The notes under the pieces were generated by a model. The model searched no databases. It saw only the letters and a list, made by a program, of their open reading frames with translations, and was not told where the DNA came from. Below, in pieces: positions 1-9,094 of a DNA stretch of 37,250 nt; position 1 is the first letter of the stretch; each line of letters begins with the position of its first letter. Source of the stretch: Novosphingobium album (ex Hu et al. 2023) (GTDB taxonomy: Bacteria; Pseudomonadota; Alphaproteobacteria; Sphingomonadales; Sphingomonadaceae); NCBI RefSeq assembly GCF_022832385.1, contig NZ_JALHLE010000022.1, positions 1-37,250 of the forward strand, written 5' to 3'. The translations under genes and the position numbers were made by a program.

Positions 1-4
1 GCCT

Positions 5-943
5 CTAGTCCGCCAACTTATCGTTCAGAACATCTGCAGGCCACCATGTGAGCGTGTGCTCGTCATGCGCCGTCGTCCATACGCCCGCACCGGTATAGCG
101 CAGCGCCCCGCTTCCGGCCGCCGCACCGATGCGAGCCTTGATGGCGTTTGTCCTGGCATCGATGACCGCAAAGACCTGATCATCGGTCGTCCGCAGCCAG
201 ACTTTGCCGTCACCCGTATCGATATCGCCCCACTTGAGGTTATCGCCGACCTTGATGCGGTCCGTGACCTCGCCGGTCTCGAAATCCACGCGCGCGACCG
301 TGCCGTCCCCCTGCTCCTGCACCCAAACCGCGCCTTCGCCCGCGACGAGGAAGCCCGGCTCCTTGCCAAGAGGCGTCTTGCCTGCGACGCTATTGCTTTC
401 AGGATCAATACGCTGCAGCGACTGCTGATTGGCACTGACGGCCCAGAGCGAACCGAGACCGAAGGACAGGTACCAAGTACCGGGATCGACGGTAATCTTG
501 GCAACAACCGCGTTAGTCTCAGGATCGATGCGCGAGATCACGCCCTTGTCGTCGCTCGCTACCCAGATCGATCCGGCACCCGACGCGACGTTAAGTTCAC
601 CCTTGGGGTTGGCGATACCGGTAGGAATGGTAGCGATCTTCTGCGCGGTGCGGATGTTGATCCGGACAACCGCACCCTCCTGGCAATCAGCGACCCAGAG
701 CGATCCGTGCGAGATCGTCATGGCACCGCATGGACGGGTCATCGGGACCTCGGCCAGCTTGCCATAGCGCGACCATGCCTCGACGCGGCCCTTGTTGGTG
801 GTCCAGACTGTATCGCCGTCAACCGCAAGGAAATCCGCGAAACCCGGGATCGAAATAACCTGTTCGCTTCCCGCGAAGGCAGGTGCAGAGATTGCGGCAA
901 GGCCCGCAGTGGCTGTCAGAAACGTAAGCTTGAGCTTGTCCAT
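5..943 (-). CDS. Secreted Vgb-like/YVTN beta-propeller protein
   Basis: The 312-residue protein has a clear Sec signal peptide (residues 1-24, ending A-P-A-F-A). About six repeated blades follow, of the type G-x-(G/L)-S-(L/I)-W-V and R-I-(D/N)-P-x-T-x-x-(V/A), as in the Vgb/streptogramin-lyase-like and YVTN propeller families. The open frame runs upstream of 943, but I chose the ATG at 943 because an AAGGGGG Shine-Dalgarno lies about 5 bases before it and the signal peptide begins there. It starts 43 bases after the allophanate hydrolase stop, so it is probably the last gene of the guanidine/urea operon. No catalytic function can be assigned. True Vgb lyases are cytoplasmic antibiotic-modifying enzymes, and an exported propeller in this context is more likely a binding or scaffold protein. 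Fold confidence is high, function unknown. Confidence 0.8.
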   Translation of the reverse strand: MDKLKLTFLTATAGLAAISAPAFAGSEQVISIPGFADFLAVDGDTVWTTNKGRVEAWSRYGKLAEVPMTRPCGAMTISHGSLWVADCQEGAVVRINIRTAQKIATIPTGIANPKGELNVASGAGSIWVASDDKGVISRIDPETNAVVAKITVDPGTWYLSFGLGSLWAVSANQQSLQRIDPESNSVAGKTPLGKEPGFLVAGEGAVWVQEQGDGTVARVDFETGEVTDRIKVGDNLKWGDIDTGDGKVWLRTTDDQVFAVIDARTNAIKARIGAAAGSGALRYTGAGVWTTAHDEHTLTWWPADVLNDKLAD

Positions 944-986
944 CTTGTCCCCCTTGGGTCGTGCCGCAATCCTGTGACGTTCTGAA

Positions 987-2759
987 TTAGCTTGCGAGCT
1001 GTGCAATGTAGTTGCGCCAGCCGCCCAGAGCGGTGATGTCCTCCGCGCCGATCGTCGCGCGCGGCTCGGACACGAAGCCCTTGACGCTGGTACCATCGGC
1101 CAGCGTCACCGTGCCGATCGCCAGCGGCGCGGGTACTTCTGCGACGAAGCTGCCGAATTCGGCAACGCCCAGCTCGTAGATCTCGACCGGAATGCCTGCG
1201 CCATCCTCGGTGTAAACGAGCGCGGGCTTGGGCGGCGTGCTTTCCGCCATGGCATAGAGCCGGTAGGTCGGCGCGGTCTCGAACGCGCCCACGAACGTGG
1301 CATCACGCGAGGTGAGCTGCCAGTGGAGGGGCATGTCCTTCAGGTGGGCGCCGACGACGGCAAGTTTCACTGTCTGCATTTTTCCCTCAAAGTCGAGTGG
1401 TGGCGGGGACGGCAGATCCGCGACCGAAAGGTACGCGTCTGCCGCATCGAAAAGGGCGCGGTCGGTGTCGGCCGGGCCGATCAGGGTAATGCCGAAGCCG
1501 GTGCCGTTGTCGCGAATGCCCGCAGGCACGGCGAGCGCGGACATGTCCAGCAGATTCACGAAGTTGGTGTAGGCCCCCAGGTTGCTGTTCAACGCGACCG
1601 GCGCCTCAAGCATTTCCAGGACGCGGTAGGTCGAACCAGTCGTCGGGAACACCATCATGTCGATGCTGTCCCACAGCGTGTCTGCATAGCGCTTGAGTTC
1701 GGCGAGACGATAGATGCCGTTGAACAGATCTACGGCGGTCATCGGCAGCCCGGCTTCGACCACCTCGCGAACGGTCGGATCGACCGCGTAGGGGTTGGTC
1801 TTGAGGATGTCCTCCATCGCGGCGGTGCGCTCGGCGACCCAGGGACCGCCATAGAGCAGAAGCGCAGCTTCCTTGAGCGGTTCGTAGTCGATCTCCACGA
1901 TTTCGTAGAGACCGCCGAGCTTTTCCAGCGCACGGTCGAAGAAGTACTCGGAATCGGCGTCGCCGAAGAACTGGCGCTGGTCGCGGCGCGGCACGCCGAT
2001 CGTTTTGGGCGCAAGCGGCCGGTTGACGAGTGCCTTCGAGAAGGGATCGGCCTGATCGAAACTGGCCACCACCTCATCGACCAGACGGGCATCAGCCGTA
2101 TCGTCGGTGAACACGGTAATGCAATCGAGCGTGCGGCAGGCCGGAACGAGGCCCCGCGTGCTCCACCGGCCCTTGCTGGGCTTGAACCCGATCAGGTGGT
2201 TGAAAGCGGCCGGCACGCGGCCCGAACCTGCGGTGTCGGTTCCGAGGGCAAACGGCACCAGCCCTGCGGCGACTGCCACCGACGAGCCCGAACTGGAACC
2301 GCCGCTGACATACTTCAGGTTGTAGGCATTGCGCGGAATACCATAGGGGCTGCGCGAGCCGTTCAGTCCGGTGGCGAACTGGTCGAGATTGGTCTTGCCA
2401 AGGCACAGCGCGCCCGCCGCCGTCAACCGCTCGATCACGCCTGCCGAGGCTTCGGGGCTGTACGCGAAAGCCGGGCAGGCTGCCGTGGTCTCGAAGCCCT
2501 CGACGTCGATATTGTCCTTCGCGGCGAAGGGCACACCGGCCAGCGGCAGCGTTTCCCCCGAGGCAATGCGGGCATCGACGGCACGGGCGGCGGCAAGGAA
2601 ATCCTCACGCGCCGCCCGGCTTATCCAGATCTGGGGCTGAACAGCATCGTAGGCCTCCGCGCGCGCCAGCGTTTCCTCGGCCACGGCAACGGCGCTCGTG
2701 CGGCCTGCATTGACGTCGGCAGCAATCTGCGTGGCACTGCGGCGGTCGAGCGGGATCAT
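987..2759 (-). CDS. atzF: Allophanate hydrolase (AtzF type)
   Basis: Hydrolyses allophanate to two ammonia and two CO2, the last step of guanidine or urea-carboxylase nitrogen assimilation, in the cytoplasm. The 590-residue protein has an amidase-signature domain: the catalytic Lys81 in AAKDNID, a Gly-Ser-rich cis-serine loop at 153-160 (GGSSSGSS), and the nucleophile Ser179 in DTAGSGR. A C-terminal region of about 130 residues (from about 460) follows, as in stand-alone AtzF. The length is normal for the family. Its ATG overlaps the TGA of the upstream carboxylase gene by four bases (2756-2759), so translation is probably coupled. In fungi the same activity is fused to urea carboxylase as urea amidolyase; here the two are separate. 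The neighbouring CgiA/CgiB pair suggests that allophanate comes from carboxyguanidine. Confidence 0.93.
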   Translation of the reverse strand: MIPLDRRSATQIAADVNAGRTSAVAVAEETLARAEAYDAVQPQIWISRAAREDFLAAARAVDARIASGETLPLAGVPFAAKDNIDVEGFETTAACPAFAYSPEASAGVIERLTAAGALCLGKTNLDQFATGLNGSRSPYGIPRNAYNLKYVSGGSSSGSSVAVAAGLVPFALGTDTAGSGRVPAAFNHLIGFKPSKGRWSTRGLVPACRTLDCITVFTDDTADARLVDEVVASFDQADPFSKALVNRPLAPKTIGVPRRDQRQFFGDADSEYFFDRALEKLGGLYEIVEIDYEPLKEAALLLYGGPWVAERTAAMEDILKTNPYAVDPTVREVVEAGLPMTAVDLFNGIYRLAELKRYADTLWDSIDMMVFPTTGSTYRVLEMLEAPVALNSNLGAYTNFVNLLDMSALAVPAGIRDNGTGFGITLIGPADTDRALFDAADAYLSVADLPSPPPLDFEGKMQTVKLAVVGAHLKDMPLHWQLTSRDATFVGAFETAPTYRLYAMAESTPPKPALVYTEDGAGIPVEIYELGVAEFGSFVAEVPAPLAIGTVTLADGTSVKGFVSEPRATIGAEDITALGGWRNYIAQLAS

Positions 2760-5700
2760 GAGCGCCTCGTCAGCGCCAGCATGGGCGAGCCAGGTTGCAA
2801 GGACTTTCCTTCCTGCATGTAGAGAACGGCGACGGTTCCGGCGCCGGTGCTTTCCACCGAGGCTTCCATCTTCATCGCTTCGATGACGGCGATCTTGTCG
2901 CCCACGCAGACTTCGTCACCCGCCGCCACCAGCAGCTTGGACACGATGCCGCCGTAAGGCGCTTCGAGAAGGTCTGCGCCGTCGGGAACATCAATGGCAG
3001 TGACCGGCACGTCCACGGCCTCTTCGGCGGCGCTTACGCGGTCGAATTCGCCGCGGCGCTGCCATTCGGCGCGTTCCTCGTCGAAGGCTGCCTGACGGCG
3101 CCCCTCGAACTCCGCGATCGACTGCGCATTTTCGGCAAGGAAGGCACGGTAGTCGGCAAGGCGGAATTCCGACGGCTCGATCCGGATCGAGCGCCGCCCG
3201 TTGGGGAACTCCCGCCGCCAGTCGACAAGCTCATCCGCTGTGACCGGATAAAACCGGATCTGGTCGAAGAAGCGCAGCAGCCACGGTCTTCCTTCGACGA
3301 AGGCATCCGTCTGACGGTAGGTGTTCCACACCTGGATGGTACGGCCGAAGAGCTGATAGCCGCCCGGCCCCTCCATGCCGTAGATGCACATGTAGGCGCC
3401 GCCGATGCCCACGACATTGGGCGGCGTCCAGGTACGCGCGGGGTTGTACTTGGTGGTGACGAGGCGATGACGCGGATCGACTGGCGTTGCCACCGGCGCG
3501 CCCAGATAGACGTCGCCCAGCCCCATCACGAGATAGTTGGCGTCGAAGATCACGCTTTCCACGGCATCCGCATCGGGCAGGCCGTTGACGCGGCGGATGA
3601 ACTCGATGTTGTCCGGGCACCAGGGCGCATCGTCGCGGACGGCGCTCATGTACTTCTGGATCGTCTCGATTGTTGCGGGATCGCGCCAGCTCAGCGGCAG
3701 GTGGACGATGCGCGAAGGGATCGAGAAATCCTCGAGATCACCCAGCCGTTCCTCCGCCTCGATCAGCACGTTCAGCGTCGCGGCCTGATCCATCGCTTCG
3801 CCGTCGAAGTGGACCTGCAGCGAGCGGATGCCCGGGACGATGTCGATGATGCCGGGCAGCACCAGCCGCTCCAGCTCGGTCATCAGGGCATGGACGCGGA
3901 TGCGCAGTTCGATGTCGAGAACGATATCGCCGTATTCGACGAGGATATTGCGATCGCCCTGCTGCCGGTAGACGGTGCGCGGACGCCCCGGTCCCGACGG
4001 AATTTCCGCGAGAATGGGACTGAGCGTCTCCACCGCGCGGGTGGGCAGAACCTCGGCGGCGGTTCCGTCCGCAATCAGCTCGCGCTGGGCGGCATCGGCC
4101 GCCATGGCGTCGTCCATCGTCACCGGCGCGAAGCGCAGCTTGTCGCCGGGTGTCAGCTGCCCGATCTTCCAGCGATCGGCCGCGATCACCACGAAGGGAC
4201 AGACGAAGCCGCCCAGCGAAGGACCGTCCGGCCCGAGGATGATCGGCATGTCGCCGGTGAAGTCGACTGCGCCGATGGCGTAGGGATTGTCGTGGATATT
4301 CGACGGGTGCAGGCCCGCTTCACCGCCATCGGTCCGCGCCCAGTGCGGCTTGGGGCCGATCAGGCGAACGCCGGTGCGGTTGCTGTTGTAGTGGACCTGC
4401 CACTCGGCCTCGACGATCGTCGCGATATCTTCATCGGTGAAGAAGTCTGGCGCGCCGTGCGGGCCGTAGAGCACACGCAGGGTCCACTCGGTCGACACGT
4501 CGGGCATTGCCAGCGAAGGCAATGCCTCGCCCGTCTCCTGACGCGCAAGGTGCAGGGTATCGCCTGCCAGCAGGCGGCGGGCGGCCGGGCCGCCAAACTG
4601 CCCTAGCTCGAAAGTGCTGCAGCTGCCCAGATAGGGCGCCACGTCGAGCCCCCCAGCGAACAGGATGTAGCCGCGCATGCCGCCGCCGGTGGAGCGGCCC
4701 ATGGCCAGCGTCTGGCCCGCCTTCACGTCGAGCGGCACACCGCGCGGCACCGCCACGTCATCGAGCCGCGCGCCGAAATCGGCGCCCATCAGGCAGATAC
4801 GGGCAGGCGACACGAAGGAGAGCGTGGGCCCCGTAACGGTGACTTCCAGCCCGGCCATGCCTTCGGGATTGCCGAGCAGCCGGTTGCCGAGGCGGAACGA
4901 CTGATCGTCCATAGGACCCGAAGGCGGAACGCCCACGGCCCAGTACTTCTGCCTGCCCGGCCAGTCCTGCACGGTAGTGGCCGTGCCGCCGCTGATCACG
5001 CGCACGCACTGCGGGTCGTAGGCGATGGTGTCGAGCACACGGGTGGAAACCTGGCCGCTGACGAATTCATCGGAGCGGGTGACGTCACGCAGCCAACGCA
5101 GATTGGTCTCGATGCCGTCTATCCGGGCCTCGTCAGCCATGGCCTGCGCCGCCTCGACCGCCTCTTCGCGGCTCGGCGCATGGACGATCAGCTTGGCCAG
5201 CATGGGATCGTACCAGGCGGTGATCTCGCTGCCTGCCGCCACCCATGTTTCCACACGAATGCCTTCGGGGAATTCGACATTTGTCAGCGTGCCCGTCGTC
5301 GGACGATAGTCGAGCGAGGGGTCCTCGGCGTAGAGGCGCAGCTGCACGGAATGGCCCTTGGGCGCGCCCAAGGGCTCGTCGAGGAAGGCGTAGTCGCCGG
5401 CAGCGCCGCGCACCATCCATTCGACCAGATCGACACCGTAGACTTCCTCGGTCACGCCATGCTCGACCTGCAGGCGCGTGTTCATCTCGAGGAAGAAGAA
5501 CTGCTCCTTGTCGGCATCGTAGAGGAATTCGACGGTGCCTGCGGAACGGTAGTTGGCTGCCTGGCCTAGGCGCACGGCCGAAGCAATGAGCTCGGCGCGC
5601 ACGGCCTGCGGCAGGCAAGGCGCAGGCGATTCCTCGACGACCTTCTGGTTGCGGCGCTGGAGCGAGCAGTCGCGTTCGCCCACGGCGACGACCTTGCCCT

Positions 5701-6352
5701 GACCATCACCGAACAACTGCACCTCGATATGGCGTGCGCGGCGAATGAAGCTTTCGAGAAACACGCCCGCATCGCCGAAACTTGCCATGCCTTGACGCTT
5801 GACGGCCGCGAAGGCCTCGCGCACGCCGGCCTCGTCCTCACACACGCGCATGCCAATGCCGCCGCCGCCGGCGGTGGCCTTGAGCATGATCGGGTAGCCA
5901 ATTTCGGCAGCGGCGCGGACCGCGTCTTCCTCGTCGGTCAGCAGATCGGTGCCCGGCGCCAACGGCACGTCATGCGCGGCGGCCAGCGCGCGGGCCGAGT
6001 GCTTCAGGCCGAAGGTCGAGATATTTTCGGGCGTCGGCCCGACGAACACGATCCCGGCATCCGAACAGGCCTGCGCGAATTCCAGATTTTCCGAAAGGAA
6101 CCCGTAGCCCGGGTGGATCGCACCCGCGCCCGCCTTCTTCGCCGCATCGATGATGGCAGCGATGTTGAGATAGCTCTCGGAAGGCCGAGCTTCGCCGATG
6201 CACACGGCCTCGTCGGCTTCAGAGACGTGCAGCGAACCTTCGTCGGCTTCCGAATACACGGCCACCGAGCGCAGCCCCATGCGCCGCAGCGTGCGGATAA
6301 TGCGGGTGGCGATCGCGCCCCGGTTCGCGATCAAGACGGTATCGAAACTCAT
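2756..6352 (-). CDS. Biotin-dependent urea/guanidine carboxylase
   Basis: ATP- and bicarbonate-dependent carboxylation of urea or guanidine on a single 1198-residue chain. In order: a biotin carboxylase domain (about 1-450, from SFDTVLIANRGAIATRI, with the glycine-rich ATP loop KATAGGGGIGMR), a KipA-like AHS2 half (about 460-780), a KipI-like AHS1 half (about 790-1000) forming the carboxyltransferase, and a C-terminal biotinyl domain with the modified Lys1161 in EAMKM. The frame is open a further 103 codons upstream, but the biotin carboxylase fold begins at the ATG at 6352. That ATG overlaps the stop of the upstream gene (ATGA). Genes with this neighbourhood (two DUF1989 proteins, ABC importer, AtzF) have been reassigned in the literature from urea to guanidine metabolism. 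An Asp/Asn difference in the carboxyltransferase site (K. lactis Asp1330) is reported to shift urea versus guanidine preference. I could not map that residue reliably without an alignment. Confidence 0.93.
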   Translation of the reverse strand: MSFDTVLIANRGAIATRIIRTLRRMGLRSVAVYSEADEGSLHVSEADEAVCIGEARPSESYLNIAAIIDAAKKAGAGAIHPGYGFLSENLEFAQACSDAGIVFVGPTPENISTFGLKHSARALAAAHDVPLAPGTDLLTDEEDAVRAAAEIGYPIMLKATAGGGGIGMRVCEDEAGVREAFAAVKRQGMASFGDAGVFLESFIRRARHIEVQLFGDGQGKVVAVGERDCSLQRRNQKVVEESPAPCLPQAVRAELIASAVRLGQAANYRSAGTVEFLYDADKEQFFFLEMNTRLQVEHGVTEEVYGVDLVEWMVRGAAGDYAFLDEPLGAPKGHSVQLRLYAEDPSLDYRPTTGTLTNVEFPEGIRVETWVAAGSEITAWYDPMLAKLIVHAPSREEAVEAAQAMADEARIDGIETNLRWLRDVTRSDEFVSGQVSTRVLDTIAYDPQCVRVISGGTATTVQDWPGRQKYWAVGVPPSGPMDDQSFRLGNRLLGNPEGMAGLEVTVTGPTLSFVSPARICLMGADFGARLDDVAVPRGVPLDVKAGQTLAMGRSTGGGMRGYILFAGGLDVAPYLGSCSTFELGQFGGPAARRLLAGDTLHLARQETGEALPSLAMPDVSTEWTLRVLYGPHGAPDFFTDEDIATIVEAEWQVHYNSNRTGVRLIGPKPHWARTDGGEAGLHPSNIHDNPYAIGAVDFTGDMPIILGPDGPSLGGFVCPFVVIAADRWKIGQLTPGDKLRFAPVTMDDAMAADAAQRELIADGTAAEVLPTRAVETLSPILAEIPSGPGRPRTVYRQQGDRNILVEYGDIVLDIELRIRVHALMTELERLVLPGIIDIVPGIRSLQVHFDGEAMDQAATLNVLIEAEERLGDLEDFSIPSRIVHLPLSWRDPATIETIQKYMSAVRDDAPWCPDNIEFIRRVNGLPDADAVESVIFDANYLVMGLGDVYLGAPVATPVDPRHRLVTTKYNPARTWTPPNVVGIGGAYMCIYGMEGPGGYQLFGRTIQVWNTYRQTDAFVEGRPWLLRFFDQIRFYPVTADELVDWRREFPNGRRSIRIEPSEFRLADYRAFLAENAQSIAEFEGRRQAAFDEERAEWQRRGEFDRVSAAEEAVDVPVTAIDVPDGADLLEAPYGGIVSKLLVAAGDEVCVGDKIAVIEAMKMEASVESTGAGTVAVLYMQEGKSLQPGSPMLALTRRS

Positions 6353-6984
6353 CCGGCGACGATCATGCGCACGGGGGTGGGATTGAAGCCGTTGCAGGGA
6401 TTGTTGATCTGCGGGCAGTTGGACACCACCACGATCACGTCCATCTCGGCCTTGAGGTCCACCGTCAGGCCCGGCGCGGAAATCCCGTCGACGATGCCCA
6501 GCGAACCATCTTCCTCGACAGGAACATTCATGAAGAAGTTGATGTTCGAGACGATGTCGCGCTTGCTGCGCCCCTCGATGAGGTTCGCCTCGAGGAAGTT
6601 CTCCACGCAGGCGTGCTGCGCCTTGGTGTGGTGGCCATAGCGCAGCGTATTGGACTCGCACGAGCAGGCGCCGCCGATGGTGTCGTGATAAGCGACCGAG
6701 GTAGCCGCGATCGTCATCATCGGGCGGCCCTCGTTCGACCGCAGAACCGTGCCAGTGCGCAGGAACAGGTTGCCCTGCGCCGAAACGGTATCCTGCGCGC
6801 TGTAGCGTTCGGAATCGTCCGCTTCCGCATAGAGCAGGAAGTCGACGGCCTGATTGCCTTCAAGATCGACGATGCGCAGGGTCTGGCCCGCAGCGATGTG
6901 ATGCAGCCAGGGTGCCCGCGCGGGCACGATATCGTCATGGATCACGGCGCCGGGGAGGTCAGCCAGATAGGGGTCGGCGTTCAT
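6349..6984 (-). CDS. cgiB: DUF1989 protein, carboxyguanidine deiminase subunit (UAAP type)
   Basis: Long annotated as urea carboxylase-associated protein. Family work has shown that two such DUF1989 proteins together deiminate carboxyguanidine to allophanate. The 211-residue protein has the family's conserved His100-Asp101 next to Cys107 and Cys109 (GGACSCES), a QHACVENF segment around Cys126, and the C-terminal NCPQ motif with Cys190; these are candidate metal ligands. SD-like AAGGACAGG precedes the ATG. It starts 14 bases after the other DUF1989 gene and its TGA overlaps the carboxylase ATG. I call it the B subunit only because it is the shorter of the pair; which one corresponds to CgiA or CgiB needs alignment. 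The substrate assignment is inferred from family and context. Confidence 0.82.
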   Translation of the reverse strand: MNADPYLADLPGAVIHDDIVPARAPWLHHIAAGQTLRIVDLEGNQAVDFLLYAEADDSERYSAQDTVSAQGNLFLRTGTVLRSNEGRPMMTIAATSVAYHDTIGGACSCESNTLRYGHHTKAQHACVENFLEANLIEGRSKRDIVSNINFFMNVPVEEDGSLGIVDGISAPGLTVDLKAEMDVIVVVSNCPQINNPCNGFNPTPVRMIVAG

Positions 6985-6998
6985 TGCGGCCTGTCCTT

Positions 6999-7823
6999 TC
7001 AGCGACGGAAGTAGTCTTCGACATTGAGGAAGGCGCGCAGGCCTTCCGGCGTAGCGGTGCGGACAGCATCGTCCTCCGGCGTGACCGGGCCGCGCCAGGC
7101 GGAGGCGCGCAGCGGCGTGACCGTCCAGTCCTCACGCGGATCGAGGACGTGGGGGCAATTCGCGATAACCACGATCACATCCATTTCCGCGCGCAGCACC
7201 ACGCTGCGACCCGGCTCGTAAGGGCCGACCTGCGGGGTGATGGTGCCGTCCTCCTCGATGCGGGTGCCCTTGAAGAGGTTGACGCAAGGGTGCACGTCGC
7301 GCCGTCCGAGACCGTGCTTGGCCGCACCGAGCAGGAAGCGGTCACGCCCGTTGGGATAGGCACCGCTGTTACGCCCTTCTCCATACTTGGCCGTATTGGT
7401 CGCGGCATTGGACGTGCCGCAGAAAGTATCGTGCGTGCCCGCGCCGTCTTCCAGAATGCTCAGGAGAACGCGCCCCATGTCCGACAGGAGCAGCTTGCCC
7501 TGCCCCAGATAGGCGTTCCACTGCACCTTCACGGTGTCGGCGACGTTGAGCCGCTCGGTTGGCATTTCGGCGTTGAAGACGTTGAGCGAAGCGCAGGCAT
7601 CGCCCTTGAGGTCGATCAGGCGCAGCCGCGTCCCGCGCAACAGCCGCCGCGTGGCATAGCCGCCTGCTGCGATCGTTTCTTCCCAAAGCAGGTCGTCCGC
7701 GCCAACACCGGCGGGCAAATCGCCTGCCACCGGCGGCAGCACCGGCATGCTTTCGACGACGGTGCCTTCCATGGCGCGGGCGTGATCCCGCGCCGCCAGA
7801 GGATTGGCCAAAGTCCCGGTCAT
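6999..7823 (-). CDS. cgiA: DUF1989 protein, carboxyguanidine deiminase subunit (UAAP type)
   Basis: The second DUF1989 subunit, 274 residues and longer than its partner because of an N-terminal extension of about 45 residues and a C-terminal tail of about 35. Conserved features are His131-Asp132 followed by Cys135 (GTHDTFCG), His178-Pro-Cys180 (DVHPCVNLF) and Cys223 in ANCPHVLDP. Several of these are likely metal ligands or catalytic residues. The start at 7823 was chosen because its ATG overlaps the TGA of the upstream NikR-like gene by four bases (7820-7823); the open frame upstream has no family similarity. Paired with the adjacent DUF1989 gene it would convert carboxyguanidine to allophanate plus ammonia in the cytoplasm, between the carboxylase and AtzF steps. 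The A/B naming is tentative. Confidence 0.82.
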   Translation of the reverse strand: MTGTLANPLAARDHARAMEGTVVESMPVLPPVAGDLPAGVGADDLLWEETIAAGGYATRRLLRGTRLRLIDLKGDACASLNVFNAEMPTERLNVADTVKVQWNAYLGQGKLLLSDMGRVLLSILEDGAGTHDTFCGTSNAATNTAKYGEGRNSGAYPNGRDRFLLGAAKHGLGRRDVHPCVNLFKGTRIEEDGTITPQVGPYEPGRSVVLRAEMDVIVVIANCPHVLDPREDWTVTPLRASAWRGPVTPEDDAVRTATPEGLRAFLNVEDYFRR

Positions 7824-8299
7824 GCGTTGGCTCCGATTGAATGAATGTGACTGCCGTCCTGTTTGTGCAGCGGCGGCAGAAGAGAGGTCGTGGTGACAAG
7901 CTGGAGTTGCTGGATTCCCCGGATGCGCCGAATGGCATCGCACAGTTCCTTCAGCCGGACGGCCGGCCCCTGCACGAGCAGCACTTCGAGAGACTTGTCG
8001 TGCTCCAGGAAAACGTGCTGCGAGGAGATGACCTCCTTGAGGTAGTTCGCCTGTGTCTGCGAAAGCTGGTGCCGCACCCGGCCCCGCTCGCTGCGGTAAA
8101 CGATGGTGACCGTACCGGCGAGCATCTCGTCCGGACGGGTGAGCGATTCATGCTCCGCAAGGGCATGACGGATCAGCTCGGAAATGAGCTGCGAGCGTGA
8201 GGGCAGGCCACGTTCCGCCACCATCGTGTCGAGCTGTCTGAAGAGTTCTGCCGGTAGGCTCATGCTGAGCCGGGCCAGGCTTGTGGATTCGGAGCTCAT
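7820..8299 (-). CDS. NikR-like ribbon-helix-helix regulator 1
   Basis: A 159-residue transcription factor with an N-terminal ribbon-helix-helix (about 8-52: LARLSMSLP, SRSQLISELIRHAL) and a C-terminal ACT-like regulatory domain of the NikR type (about 60-140). Aligned by eye to E. coli NikR, the four nickel ligands His76, His87, His89 and Cys95 correspond to Ala84, His95, Phe97 and Ser103, so only one is kept. Nickel sensing in the classical square-planar site is therefore unlikely. A GTG at 8308 is possible, but the ATG at 8299 with GAGAGG about 9 bases upstream matches the start of the paralogue at 11745. It is the first gene of the catabolic operon and is preceded by a NikR-geometry operator, which suggests autoregulation. 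Its ligand could be guanidine, allophanate or another pathway compound (inference). Confidence 0.85.
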   Translation of the reverse strand: MSSESTSLARLSMSLPAELFRQLDTMVAERGLPSRSQLISELIRHALAEHESLTRPDEMLAGTVTIVYRSERGRVRHQLSQTQANYLKEVISSQHVFLEHDKSLEVLLVQGPAVRLKELCDAIRRIRGIQQLQLVTTTSLLPPLHKQDGSHIHSIGANA

Positions 8300-8315
8300 G
8301 CCCTTCACCTCTCAG

Positions 8316-8343
8316 TTATTACCAATTTAGTCAATGGTAATAC
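8316..8343. promoter_or_regulatory. Predicted NikR-like operator 1 (nikR1-catabolic operon)
   Basis: TATTA (8317-8321), 16-base spacer, TAATA (8338-8342). The symmetric core extends to TATTACCA/TGGTAATA, an 8-bp perfect inverted repeat. It lies 17-44 bases upstream of the nikR1 start and overlaps the last codons of the ABC ATPase gene. The half-site spacing equals that of the E. coli NikR operator (6-N16-6). On the minus strand the site also resembles a -35/-10 pair (GTATTA-N16-TAATAA), so a bound repressor would cover the promoter. Confidence 0.6.
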
Positions 8344-9094
8344 CACCATCTTCGCAGATAGTTCGATCAGCCCTGTTGTTCAGGGGGATGTCGTACACCA
8401 CGGTCGCACCGTAACGATGCGGCGCGTGCGGATCGTGCCGGCGCTTGTCGAGCGTGAGGACCCGCGTTCCGAGCGAGAACGCCTCGCGAATGTCATGGGT
8501 GACCATGACGATGGTCAGCGCATAGTCCTGCCAAAGTTTCGTGATGAGTGCATGCATATCGGCCCGGATACCGGGGTCGAGCGCCCCGAACGGCTCGTCC
8601 AGCAGCAGGATGCGCGGCCGCATGACCAGTGCCTGCGCAATCGCCAGCCGCTGCTGCATGCCGCCCGACATCTGCGCGGGATAGAGATCGAGACTGTGCC
8701 CGAGACCGACGGCCTCCAGCATGGCGACCGCTTCGTCCCTCGCCTCCCGCCTGGCTGCGCCGAACAGGCGCGCCGTGAATGGCGCCCGCGGGCATTCCAG
8801 CCCCAGCATCGTGTTGCGCAGAACCGACAGGTGCGGAAACACCGAGTAGCGCTGGAACACCACGCCGCGATCCGGACCGCACTCCGGCGCCAGAGGCTCG
8901 CCGTCGAGCAGGATCGTCCCGCGCGTCGGGGCTTCCTGCCCGAGGATAAGCCGCAGAAAGCTGCTCTTGCCCGCGCCTGATGGCCCGACAATGGACACGA
9001 AGGACTGAGCTTCGATATCGAGATCGAGTTTCTCGATGACGATACGGTCGCCGTATTCGACCCAGACGTCGCGAAGGCTGAGAAGCGCGCTCAA
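8327..9094 (-). CDS. ABC transporter ATP-binding protein (NitT/TauT type)
   Basis: Energises the importer formed with the next two genes. The 255-residue protein has a Walker A at about 37-45 (GPSGAGKSS), a Q-loop (VVFQRYSVFPHL), the signature MSGGMQQRLAIAQAL, a Walker B with D-loop (ILLLDEPFGALD) and a switch histidine (MVTHDIREAF). I place the start at the TTG at 9094: it overlaps the permease stop as TTGA, and the conserved ATPase sequence begins two or three residues later, with no other nearby start. This subfamily (SsuB/TauB-like) is often labelled urea carboxylase-related ABC transporter in this gene neighbourhood. Guanidine or urea is the likely cargo, from context only. Confidence 0.9.
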   Translation of the reverse strand: MSALLSLRDVWVEYGDRIVIEKLDLDIEAQSFVSIVGPSGAGKSSFLRLILGQEAPTRGTILLDGEPLAPECGPDRGVVFQRYSVFPHLSVLRNTMLGLECPRAPFTARLFGAARREARDEAVAMLEAVGLGHSLDLYPAQMSGGMQQRLAIAQALVMRPRILLLDEPFGALDPGIRADMHALITKLWQDYALTIVMVTHDIREAFSLGTRVLTLDKRRHDPHAPHRYGATVVYDIPLNNRADRTICEDGGITID

